A stretch of 64,000 nt of DNA from Hermodice carunculata (Eukaryota > Annelida > Polychaeta > Eunicida > Amphinomidae). Positions 10,639-19,480 of the stretch are shown here, one piece after another. Below the pieces are notes generated by a model. That model worked only from the letters and a program-made list of their open reading frames with translations, did no database searches and had not been told where the DNA came from. The stretch lies in the NCBI GenBank assembly GCA_964020975.1, contig CAXHWN010002490.1, positions 1 to 64,000 on the forward strand, in the 5' to 3' direction. A program made the position numbers and the translations under genes. Numbering within the stretch: the first letter of the stretch is position 1; each line of letters starts with the position of its first letter.

Positions 10639-12055
10639 TAAGTTTATTAAACAATCATATTTTATTCAGCAGGAAAAAAAATTAAAATTATACTTTTAAC
10701 CATTTGTTTTAATAAATAATAAAAGCAAAACCGCCTGATTATCTTTATCCTGTCATCAGATCAGCTTATTCTCAGTCCACGCAACATCAATCCAGCACCA
10801 TGCCATCTCCTTGGTTTCTTCCAAACGCTTGCACAAACATGTAGGCCTACATGACACTTTGGTGTTATTGCCTTATCCCAAACAAAGAATGCTATAGAAA
10901 TGGCAACACTATTTTGAGCACATTACAGTAAGCATTCTTATTTGGGCGTCAGCATTGAAGTTTCACTTCTCCTCCTCAAGCAGTCCATTGTCATGTAAAA
11001 AAGAAACAAACAAAACAATTCAACAAAACAATAAGCAGTTTTAGTGTACACCATTATATTTTTCTCACATGATATTTGGGAGTTAGTTCATTGATCTGAA
11101 ACACCCAAAATGTTCTGTAAAAACTGTAAATTCTGATAATCTCACGATAGACATAGTCATCACAATCAGATGTAGGCCTAAAAATTAAATAATTATGTTT
11201 GATGTTTCTCTTTTATGTATGAAGCAAACCTAAATGAACCCGAAATAAATTCACTTATAAATGTCAGACCATAAAAATATGAAAATCAATGAAAAATATT
11301 TATTTTCTTTTGGCTTGATGACATCACTTAGGCATAAAAGTTATAAAACAAATATGTACAGTGTACTTCCTGCTCGCAATTAACACTAAACAGTAAACAA
11401 ATAAGAAGATATCACCGGGATCCTTGTGATATGTGCACTGGTCTTAGGAGGTGAGGGCTTAGCATGGAGGTAATTTCTTTTTCTTTTATAAATACTTTTT
11501 TACACTTTTATTGATAAGTCTAAATTATAATTTTCTTCTATACTTGGACAAGACTATAAAATGTTAGCATCTTGATCACACTAGTTCTTACCAGTACTAG
11601 GGTTAGTTTCTCATATTTTTATAATTTGCCTTTTTCTATTTTTGTTGATAGGCCTAAAATTATAAAATTCATATTTTTTTTTACATTTGGACAAGACTAC
11701 AAAATATTGGCATTTGATCGCACTATTTTTTATCAATAGACAATACACACCAGTATGTCTACACGGTGAATGTTTCCCTCTGATACACGTGCCTGGTGAC
11801 AAGTGACCCAGATTTATTGTTTACATTTTTTCTGACCTACATTCCTCGTGCACGCTCGATCAGCTAATTCACAATGATGTGTTTTAGAGAAAAGTTTTGG
11901 CAGTTTGAACGTAATTTTCGGCTCTAGAACTTCCGAAACAAAGCAGATCTTTTCTACTAATTGAATGGAGGGGATTACGGTGACAGATTCCACAACTGAC
12001 ATTCAAAACATTCAACAAGACAAGTTCAAACGAGCATCACTGTTGAACACGCTAC

Positions 12056-12258
12056 CTGAAAGTGTCCTGCTTTGTCGCTAGGGACCGCCCACTTGCATCA
12101 CCGTCGCTTTCTGGCTCCGATTCAGAAGTTGTCGGCTCTTCAGAATCTGTTGAAACTTCTTCAGTAGACTCATAATCAACTTCTGAGTCTGATGATTGCT
12201 CCCCGGCTGCCAAAGCACGGAAGTTGATTTGTTTGTGGCGAGTTACTATCGAGGTCAT
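12056..12258 (-). CDS. piggyBac transposase, exon 1 (acidic N-terminus)
   Basis: This exon encodes MTSIVTRHKQINFRALAAGE and then a run rich in S, D and E (SSDSEVDYESTEEVSTDSEE and onward), the acidic N-terminus common in piggyBac and PGBD proteins. The donor is TTTCAG|GTAGCG at 12055-12054. Two bases of a codon remain, and they pair with the single leading base of exon 2 to give AGT (Ser), so phase matches exactly across the 1.83-kb intron. I chose the ATG at 12258 (AAG before ATG, purine at -3), giving 588 residues. In-frame ATGs at 12330 and 12372 would give 612 or 626. An AAGATGGCG motif lies nearby at 12292-12300. Confidence 0.85.
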
Positions 12259-12485
12259 CTTCGCAGCAACCGACGCAAAGTGACAAAAATCAAGATGGCG
12301 CCGTAAACACGCCACTCGGTCAACGGACATTTTCAAAGTTCGGGATTTTTGTAAATAACAACATAAAAGCACCCAATCATGTACAAATTGTTATCAAATG
12401 CAAAAATATATTTTATGTCATTAGTTAGGAAGGAAATCAGGGCATAATTCTTGCACAACAACCCATCAAACAAGTGATGACGTCA

Positions 12486-12501
12486 TCGGTATTATAATAC
12501 C
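12486..12501. repeat. Subterminal 16-bp perfect palindrome of piggyBac
   Basis: CGGTATTATAATACCG lies 13 bp inside the right terminal inverted repeat. Subterminal repeats bind transposase in other piggyBac elements; that role here is inference. Confidence 0.7.
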
Positions 12502-12514
12502 GATTTTCATTACG

Positions 12515-12529
12515 AAGGTCGGTAAAGAG
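12515..12529 (-). repeat. piggyBac right terminal inverted repeat
   Basis: Read on the minus strand: CTCTTTACCGACCTT. TTAA follows at 12530-12533. Confidence 0.9.
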
Positions 12530-12533
12530 TTAA

Positions 12534-13036
12534 GGGATGCTCAATTAATATCCTTACATTTTTATGATCATTCAAGAAATACATATTTATTGTATATCTC
12601 AGTACATATTTGAGCAAATACCCCCTCCCTGCCCCAGCTTTATTCCTTCATAAACTGGGCAGAGGTTGCTCACTGGGACATGCTATGACACTATCAGAGA
12701 TGCCTCCTCCCATAAATTACATTTGGGAGACAAAAGCACCCCAAAACTATATGCAATTTGCACATATGTTGTCCCACCCGGTCACTGGACAAGGGAGGTG
12801 TGACTATAAATAGTCGGAGCAAACACCAAAGCTCGCCCAAGATGTTGAGCCTAACTCTTTGTTAGCAACACCTATTGTTGTTAACGTACTGTATTATTAT
12901 GTAACAAACATGCATTACGGGTCTAATGGTACCACACTGCAGCTGTTGAAACGTTCAGTTCCTGAACAGCCACTTTACTGGTGAAATTATACGGCACAAA
13001 AGACAGAGCCAGACCCTCCCTCCGTTCTACAAAACA
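12534..13036. other. EED intron 1, no recognised feature
   Basis: I see no gene, TIR or family repeat here on either strand. Confidence 0.5.
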
Positions 13037-13145
13037 TGTATCATTAGTAACTTTTGCAGTGGAACTAGGAACTATCGCTGGTTGCGACATCAGTTGTTAA
13101 ATTTAGTAGCCTTGTACTTAAGATTAGTTTTTTCCACTTTAGTAT
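13037..13145. repeat. Dispersed repeat, copy 1 (partner at 15312-15420)
   Basis: The block containing CATGTATCATTAG, CTTTTGCAG and ATCAGTTGTTAAATTTAGT recurs with moderate divergence at 15312-15420. A MITE begins directly at its right edge. Confidence 0.75.
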
Positions 13146-13146
13146 A

Positions 13147-13336
13147 TAGGGCCTGTATTTTTCCGTTTTTAACCGAAACGGAACGGAATAATGAATTTTT
13201 CTCACCTCTGAAACGGAATTTGCTGTTTTGCCTTAATGTGTTTTAATGCAAAGAGAACTACTGAAACGGAATTTGGAAATTTCTGGCTGGTGAAACAGAA
13301 TTTCTATTTTTTTGAAACGGAAAACTACAGGCCCTA
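13147..13336. mobile_element. MITE with TAGGGCCTGTA inverted ends
   Basis: The left end TAGGGCCTGTATTTTTCCGT matches the right end inverted, with about two mismatches over 22 bp. A 6-bp direct repeat AGTATA flanks it (13141-13146 and 13337-13342). The interior has several copies of GAAACGGAATTT. The ends look hAT-like, but hAT usually makes 8-bp duplications, so the superfamily is left open. Confidence 0.75.
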
Positions 13337-14090
13337 AGTATAGAAGTGAAAAGACTATGCAAGTGTTGATAAGAACAGATACATGGTGTGCCAAATAAGC
13401 ATGCCATGCTTCGCCCCTTTACTGGACTCATCAGAGGCTAATGAGTAATGATTGACCACAGGTTGAGCATAACTCTAATCTTCTGCCCAGCAGTACAGAG
13501 TTGAAATCTTTCACCTCCAAAGTTTAGTGGTTCAATCAAAACTGATGGCTGTATTGTGTGCGTGGCCTTCATATAGGGCAATGTAACATTGCTAGGGGAA
13601 ACCTAGAAGTTACATTGTATTGTGATGTCATCAATTATGGGTCGGCACGTTCTGCCTCACTGGACAGTAGGACTGGGTTGTGCCAGTCATCACAGGTGAC
13701 TGTGTTGGCATGTGGTTTGATGAAAGGTCATGTTCACTGGTTAATAAGTGGGGTTACACAGGGGTCTTCTTCTCTGTGAGGACCCATGGGAGGAGACCAT
13801 ATCCAACAGGGAGATTCCACTCTCCCTGTTCCCTGATCAGACAATGTGTCTGGATAACAAAATTTTTGTGTTTACATCCTTTAAAATTATGTTGCTATCC
13901 AAATTGGAAGCTACTGTAGTACAGTTAATTTCCAGAGCACATAATTTTTTTTAATTGCGCATGGCATGGCTATTAGAGGATTTAGACAGCCGAAAACAAT
14001 TAAATTAAGCATGAAACTGGGCAAGTGGCCATCTTCATCCAATAACATGCATATGAGGTGAAATGGTTTCAGTGCAAAAATAACACAAAA

Positions 14091-14828
14091 CTAAGAAAGA
14101 TGATTTGCTGCATAGCAAATCAGTGTGTGTCTTCAAAGCATATTGGTATGGCAATGTACAACTATTCCATAACACAAAGGTAGAAGTTGTAATGGCGTCT
14201 CTAGCTTTTATTGCTTTGAAGTTATTTAAGATTTAAAGTTTCTAATGGTGCTATTTACCATAATTTAAATTGCTACAACTTTTATTTTTAATTCATAAGG
14301 TGCGCAATGGTCAACAACCCCCTACAAGAAGTTGGAATGACATCTCTATCTGTTAAAGTGTTAAAGATATTCAATACTAAAAATTTCGAATACTGCTAAT
14401 TAGCATAATTTAAATTGCTACAAGTTTTGTTTTAGATTCATTACATGTGCAATGGTCAACAACCCCCTAGTAAAAGTTGAAATGACATCTCTAATAGTTT
14501 TGAAGATATTCAAGTTTTAAAATATCAAATGCTGCTAATTAGCATAACTTAAATTGTTACAATTTTTGTTTAAAATTCATTGGATGCGCACTGGTCAATA
14601 ATCCCCTAGTATAAGTTGGAATGACATCTCTATCTATTATACTTTTGAAGATATTCAAGATTTAAAATTTCAAATGCTCCTAATTTGCATAATTTTAAAC
14701 ATCTTCATTCCTATGTGTAAAACGGTCAAACTACTTGTTTGGAGGTACAATCATGCCAAGTTTGGAGTTTCTATGAATTATAGTGTCCGAAAAAAAAATG
14801 TCAGACAAATTTGCTGGTAAAGAAAGAC

Positions 14829-14878
<50 letters not shown>

Positions 14879-14940
14879 GAAAGAAAGAAAGAAAGAACTG
14901 AAAAGTGTGTGTTGACACACACACTTTAACTATAGTATAG
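14091..14940 (-). mobile_element. Helitron-like non-autonomous element (short-monomer family), single copy
   Basis: Read on the minus strand the element has a (TTTC)n tract, then ACCAGCAAATTTG, then about four 140-bp monomers (cores with CATTGCGCA...AATTATGCTAATTAGCA), and ends with the hairpin GATTTGCTATGCAGCAAATC at 14102-14121. The terminal CTAG seen in other copies is altered to CTTAG here. Hairpin plus CTRR near the 3' end is the Helitron signature; monomers plus microsatellite resemble pearl/HINE elements. No coding capacity. Confidence 0.65.
14823..14897. repeat. (GAAA)n microsatellite
   Basis: A (GAAA)n run forms the internal tract of the Helitron-like element described around it. 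Confidence 0.95.
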
Positions 14941-14964
14941 TACTCGTAGCCTTCTTCATGTGAC

Positions 14965-15245
14965 ATATTGGTTTACTAGTACTTTTGGTTCTCAGTAGAT
15001 GGCACGCCTCACAATGTATTCTCACTGAAGCTTTTAAGTTTGCCATGAAATTTATGAATGCCATGGTTCACCAATAATCCCTGCTAGTGCAGGCAGCAGG
15101 AGAGGAGGGCTACGGGGAAAGGGTTCGGACGTGTGGGTTCTACTCCCACACATGGTAGTGGAAGCCGTAGCCCAATGTGGAGGGAGGAGCACCCTACACC
15201 CAAGAAAAAAGGGTTGGGGGGACCCTCCCCCCCACAAAGAAAATA
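14965..15245 (+). repeat. tRNA-like SINE-type repeat, copy 1
   Basis: It shares an opening (GGTTCTCAGTAGATGGCA) and later blocks with the copy at 15450-15700. A degenerate pol III B box (GTGGGTTCTACTCCCAC) lies near 15134. Coding content is absent. Confidence 0.5.
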
Positions 15246-15311
15246 GCTGTTTTTGGCATAAAAATGGACATTCTTCAGATTACGGCACCCGTGTTCTACA
15301 AAAAAATTATG

Positions 15312-15420
15312 GCATGTATTATTAGAACCTTTTGCAGAAGAACTAAGAACTATTGCAGGTTGCTTTATCAGTTGTTAAATTTAGTGTCCATGTACTTCAG
15401 ATTAGTTATTTTCCACTTTA
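15312..15420. repeat. Dispersed repeat, copy 2 (partner at 13037-13145)
   Basis: Same block order as 13037-13145. It lies between the two tRNA-like repeats. Confidence 0.7.
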
Positions 15421-15449
15421 GTAGGGTATCCGTGGCTTCCGTAGTCATC

Positions 15450-15700
15450 TCCATGCCCCATGTTGGTTAGTAGTATTCCTGGTTCTCAGCAGATGGCACT
15501 CCTTGTAACCAATTGTCATTCGAGCGTTAAACTTGGGCATGAATGCTACCGATTACCAACAGTCCTCGCTAGCTCAACCAGCAATAGAGGAGGGCTTACT
15601 GGCAATGGTTCCATCGTATGTGGGTTCGAGTCCCACACAGGGTAGTTAAAGAGGTACTCTAAGGAGGGTGTGGGAAACCCCCACTATAAGAAAAGCGTCA
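15450..15700 (+). repeat. tRNA-like SINE-type repeat, copy 2
   Basis: A good B box (GGTTCGAGTCC, inside a TGTGGG / CCCACA stem near 15620) follows an A-box-like CTAGCTCAACCAGC near 15570. The arrangement is that of a tRNA-derived pol III head followed by a non-tRNA body. A full cloverleaf was not convincing. Confidence 0.55.
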
Positions 15701-16783
15701 TTTTTGGCAAAAAGTAACATCAAAAGAAGCTCCAAATCACTTGTGCCATATTATGAAAGACCTCCAAAAAATAACAAGAGGATCATGATGATCCTGTGCT
15801 CTGCTGACGGGAATCTGCTTTTACAATATTTCAATACATGCACTGTAGTCTGTATAGCTACATACATGTACAGTAGTAACCCTCAAGCACTGGTATTTGA
15901 GATGAAGTCGAAATTGTAAACACAATACTGCAACACATGCACTGTATTGCCATATATATTTATATTCATACAGTGGCAGCACTCACATTTGTAAAGTTTG
16001 ATATCCCATATCTTTGCCAAAAATTAACATATCCACAGTCTTTTTGCAAATTTCATTGTCTTAAGTCCACCTATATTCTGATAAAATTTTAAGCAATTCT
16101 GTTTAGCCGTTCTGGAGAAGAAGTCGAAAATGGTCTTAACACACATAAATTCATGAAAAAATTGCAGCACCGCCTGGTGGCCAAAAATAAGAACTAGGTG
16201 ACCCTATGTGCAATATCAAAGCAACAGGCCAGGTAGTTCTTGAGACAAGAATTTTATTTTTTTTCAAAAAAATAAATCAAAAAATTCATCAAAAATAGAA
16301 AAAATTATTGCATCATCATATCCATTGCAAACTTTGTAGAGGTCCACCTGGGCAACATCCATGTGCAAAATCAAAACATTCCATGCACTTGTTTTTGAGA
16401 AGAAGTTGAAAATGTAAATACAATAGTGCAATATATGCAATGAATTTCCATATACATATACAGTGGCAGCACTCACTTGGTCGCAAATTTTATATCCCAT
16501 AACTTTGTCAAAAATTAAGACATCCACATTATTTTGGCGAACTCCAACTATACTGTGCTAGAATTTTGAGCAATTTCTGTTTAGCCATTCTGAAGAAGTC
16601 AAAAGTAGCATTAACACACAAAAATTCATAAAAAATAGGGAAAAAATTGCAGTGCCACCTGATGGCCAAAATAAGAACTAGGTGACCCTATGTGCAATAT
16701 CAAAGCAATTGGACAGGTAGTTCTTGAGATGAGGTTTTAATTTTCTTCAAAAAATAAATTTCATTAAAAATAGAAAAAATAGG

Positions 16784-18594
16784 AATGCAGTCACTTCGTC
16801 CACATGCCAAGTCGTCCCCAACCAACTCGTCCCCCACACATGTCAAGTCGTCCCCTTCTATGTCATCTCGTCCCCACCTTGATATGAACTCATGAGACCT
16901 GTGCGCACTAACAACAATCAAGGAAGGCCATGTACACCTTTCTTCTCCTTTTCCTTGCTATCTCTAGCATCTGTTATAATGTAAACACATGATCGACAAC
17001 CCTCCTGCCTGGTCTGAAACCATTCTGAATCTCTCCTAAGAAACCCTCCCTCTCCACAACTTTCCCCAGTCTCATGTACATTACACGCGCAAAAATCTTC
17101 CATATATTTGAGGCTAATGCTATCCCTCTGCACTGATCTAGGCTATCCACTGATCCTTTCTTTGGGATGTATGCTATCTTTAGCTCCCTCCATTCTCTTG
17201 GGGCTTCCTTTCTTTCAATAACCAAATTAAACAGAAATTTCATACTCTCCCACAATTTTTCCGGACCTTTGTTTATAAACTCATTTAGTACCCCATCTGG
17301 CCCTGGGGATTTTCCAACTTTCAACCTGTCCACTGCTATTTGAATCTTTACTCTCTCAATTCTCTTGCATAGTTCCTGTTCCCACCTGTCAGGTCCTGCT
17401 TCTACTCTACCACTAGGTGGCTCTACCCCCCACTGTGGGTCATTAATTTCATCCCAGTGTACCCGTTATGCCGCTTCTATATCCTTGGCCTCCTCTACTG
17501 CTTTGCCTTTATGTTTAAGCTTGTCAATTCCTACTCTCTTCCTTCTCAACACCTGTTTCCAAAAAACTGCTGATGAGTCACCTCCACTTGACAGAACTCT
17601 TTTCCTCATCTCATCATTCCTCTTTATCCTTGTCTGTGTCTTCATCTCCTGTACGATCATTCTTGCCTCCTTGTACTCCTCCTCAGCCTTAGCTATTTCA
17701 TTCTGCTGTCTGTATTTCCTAGCAAACCTCCGAGCTTTATTCTTAACCTTCCTATTTTTAATTGCAATCTTTATCTCTGCATCTATGCTACACCCTTTTC
17801 TTCTCTACTGGTACTCTTTTCCTTCCTATTACGTCCTTTGCAACCTCAAATATTACTCTCCTCATGTCATCTGCCATTCCCTGAATATCAACTGATTCAC
17901 TCTCCACCCACTGCATCCTTACCAACACACCACACCCATTTGACGCCCCCTTGTTTCTTCTCTTTCTTCACACACCTAAGATTCACAACTATCCAATTAT
18001 GGTCACTTCCAATATCCATATGCCCTTCCTCATCAATGCTACATGTCTCAATATCCCTGAGCATTCTCTCGTCTACCAGCACATAGTCTATGATTGATCT
18101 CCTGTCACCTGCACCCCACAATTGAATAAATTCATACTATTTCAGTTTCTATTGAAATTGTATATTATGGGTACTTTACTGTGATATTGTTATTTTTAAT
18201 AAATTGATCTATTTATCGGCTCCCTGTTATTATTAGAATGTGTCAGTGTAAGGGGCTAAATTGTGAATGGACATCATGCTGATAGTGTGTGTGAGAGACA
18301 TTCTGGAAGTTTTGTAGCCCATATCCCTCATATCCATAGAAAATATTGAAGTCTGCTGATACAAGCTTCTCCAAAAAAAGCTTTAAAATTGACCCGCACG
18401 CTGATTAGAAACATTAGACCTAACTTTTTTTGTCATGACGATGTTTATACCATAATTACCTTTGTATTGCTAATTTAATAAAAGTCTACAATTTATGTTA
18501 TTATAATAAACAGGGTACGAGTTGGGTAAAAAATGGGGACGAGTTGGTTAGGGACGATTTGACATGTGGACGAAGTGACATGCATTCGAAAGAA
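16784..18594. mobile_element. TIR DNA transposon holding a LINE fragment
   Basis: Inverted ends of about 50 bp read GTCACTTCGTCCACATG then CCAAGTCGTCCCCAACC, and the right end is the diverged reverse complement. GTCGTCCCC-type motifs repeat within the ends. Most of the interior is a reverse-transcriptase gene fragment rather than a transposase. The exact outer borders are uncertain by about 10 bp. It is inserted in the repeat at 15772-18785. Confidence 0.7.
16920..18121 (-). pseudogene. Non-LTR retrotransposon (LINE) fragment: endonuclease end to RT fingers
   Basis: The minus strand encodes, in order, an APE-type endonuclease C-terminus (18121-17897: RRSIIDYVLVDERM and DIGSDHNWIVVNL, with the SDH motif) and a spacer (17660-17466). 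The start of a reverse transcriptase (17333-16974) follows, with GKSPGPDGVLNEFI, YIPKKGS, DQCRGIALAS and QNGFRPGRR. Spacer and RT share one frame broken by a stop near 17468; the endonuclease and the distal RT part lie in other frames. The FADD palm box and everything 3' of it are missing, as is the endonuclease N-terminus. Both ends are absent, which is not the usual 5' truncation. Clade not determined. Confidence 0.85.
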
Positions 18595-19291
18595 TATTGC
18601 ATCATCATCTCCTTCGCAAACTTCGATCAGATCCATGTGCAAAATCAAAACATTACATGCAGTGATTTTTCAGAAGACGAAAATAAATGTCTAATCACAG
18701 ATCGACGGTCACATGGATGGATGGGCAACGACGGAAATGGATTCTAAAGGCCTAAGCTCTGCTAAGTGACAAGTCAGCAGAGCTAATAAAACCCAAAGCT
18801 TCAAAATCCGGACCGTATTCCAAAGAAGCTCCGCCACATTTTCATTTCAGTATCATTTTCTTGATCTTTAGCCAAGTATATGACAAAACAATCACGTCCA
18901 GACTAAGTGGGGGGAAAGAAATGCCAGAAGCCCAGATAAAGATACTCGCCTGTTACAGTGCGCCAGCACCTGGGCGATAATGAGCGCACTCGGCATACTA
19001 ACGAACAAAACAGACAATCCATACCTTGCCTGCTTTTGTTTTGACAAAAAATATTCAAAGTAGAAAAAAGATATTAATATTGGAACATCACTGATCAATA
19101 ATTTTGATGGATTGTGGTTGTAAACAGCGATCAGATGGCAGTAAATGAATATTTTGATTGGAACAGGTGCTTGGACGTTTGTCAGTTCAACTTCATTTTG
19201 AATTTCGATGGAGTTGAAATTGGACCAGACAGACGCCTGCCTGTCTCCATTTAATCTCTATTTAACCGACGGACAGTCACTATAAACTTAC

Positions 19292-19399
19292 ATTTTCATC
19301 TCCTGATCCTTCTGTAACCGTCGAATCTTCCGATTTTATAACTGAAAGTCGGCTTTTTTTAAGTGGCAACGAAACCACGTTGTCTTCACTGTCCGACAT
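19292..19399 (-). CDS. EED: EED exon 1 (start codon, N-terminal tail)
   Basis: This 108-bp coding exon gives 36 residues: MSDSEDNVVSLPLKKSRLSV and then IKSEDSTVTEGSGDEN. Human EED has the same plan: an acidic/serine tail, AAKKQKLS, and SGDEN immediately before the junction to DDAVSIES, where this protein continues DDSISIAS. The donor is AAT|GTAAGT, phase 0, matching exon 2. The first ATG of the minus strand with this frame and an A at -3 is at 19399; an upstream in-frame ATG would add a 43-residue extension unlike EED, so I reject it. The tail is disordered and carries a basic LKKSRL cluster. Confidence 0.87.
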
Positions 19400-19480
19400 G
19401 TTGACCCACTTCTGCTTTATCACGTGACCCCTCACGGTTATAATTAACTTTGAAGCACGTGCACGTAGTAAACAAATAAC
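19400..19480 (-). promoter_or_regulatory. Candidate EED promoter-proximal region with two E-boxes
   Basis: Canonical CACGTG motifs lie at 19421-19426 and 19456-19461, within 65 bp upstream of the EED start codon. No TATA box is evident at a sensible spacing. The transcription start itself cannot be placed from sequence. Confidence 0.3.

Larger units (their letters stand above)
6248..12529 (-). mobile_element. Complete piggyBac-family transposon, 6.28 kb
   Basis: The element begins CTCTTTACAGACCTT (6248-6262) and ends with the inverse of CTCTTTACCGACCTT (12515-12529). These 15-bp terminal inverted repeats differ at one base. TTAA stands directly outside both ends (6244-6247 and 12530-12533), the exact target duplicated by piggyBac. 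Inside, on the minus strand, is a two-exon transposase gene with an intact frame and all catalytic residues. The non-coding part holds a 228-bp tandem duplication, several hairpins and a subterminal 16-bp perfect palindrome. It lies in EED intron 1 in the same orientation as EED. Intact ends and frame suggest recent insertion and possible activity; this is inference. Confidence 0.93.
15772..18785 (+). mobile_element. Dispersed AGAGGATCATGATGATCC element, interrupted by a TIR transposon
   Basis: The left end (near 15774) reads CAAGAGGATCATGATGATCC followed by TGTGCTCTGCTGAC. The right end is a hairpin near 18750-18780 (GCTCTGCT ... AGCAGAGC). The same end pair borders the copy at 26418-27167. 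Interior text (GACTTCTTCTCCAGAAC-type blocks, CACCTGRTGG) is shared among copies. The interior is split by the TIR element at 16784-18594: the sequence AAAAATAGAAAAAAT...ATTGCATCATCAT is continuous near 16295-16320 but divided at 16780 and 18595. No coding capacity. Confidence 0.65.
602..19399 (-). other. EED: EED gene locus (5' four exons and introns)
   Basis: This is the span of the minus-strand gene from start codon to the last exon visible. The four exons join in phase to a 136-residue N-terminus matching animal EED, the PRC2 WD40 subunit that binds trimethylated H3K27 and stimulates the EZH2 methyltransferase in the nucleus. Intron 1 (3577-19291) is 15.7 kb, intron 2 (2902-3435) is 534 bp and intron 3 (668-2808) is 2.1 kb. 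Human EED has 441 residues, so about two thirds of the protein lies beyond the left edge. Intron 1 has absorbed most of the mobile DNA of the left third of the window, including a same-strand piggyBac. Assignment is by recalled family sequence, not by a search. Confidence 0.88.
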
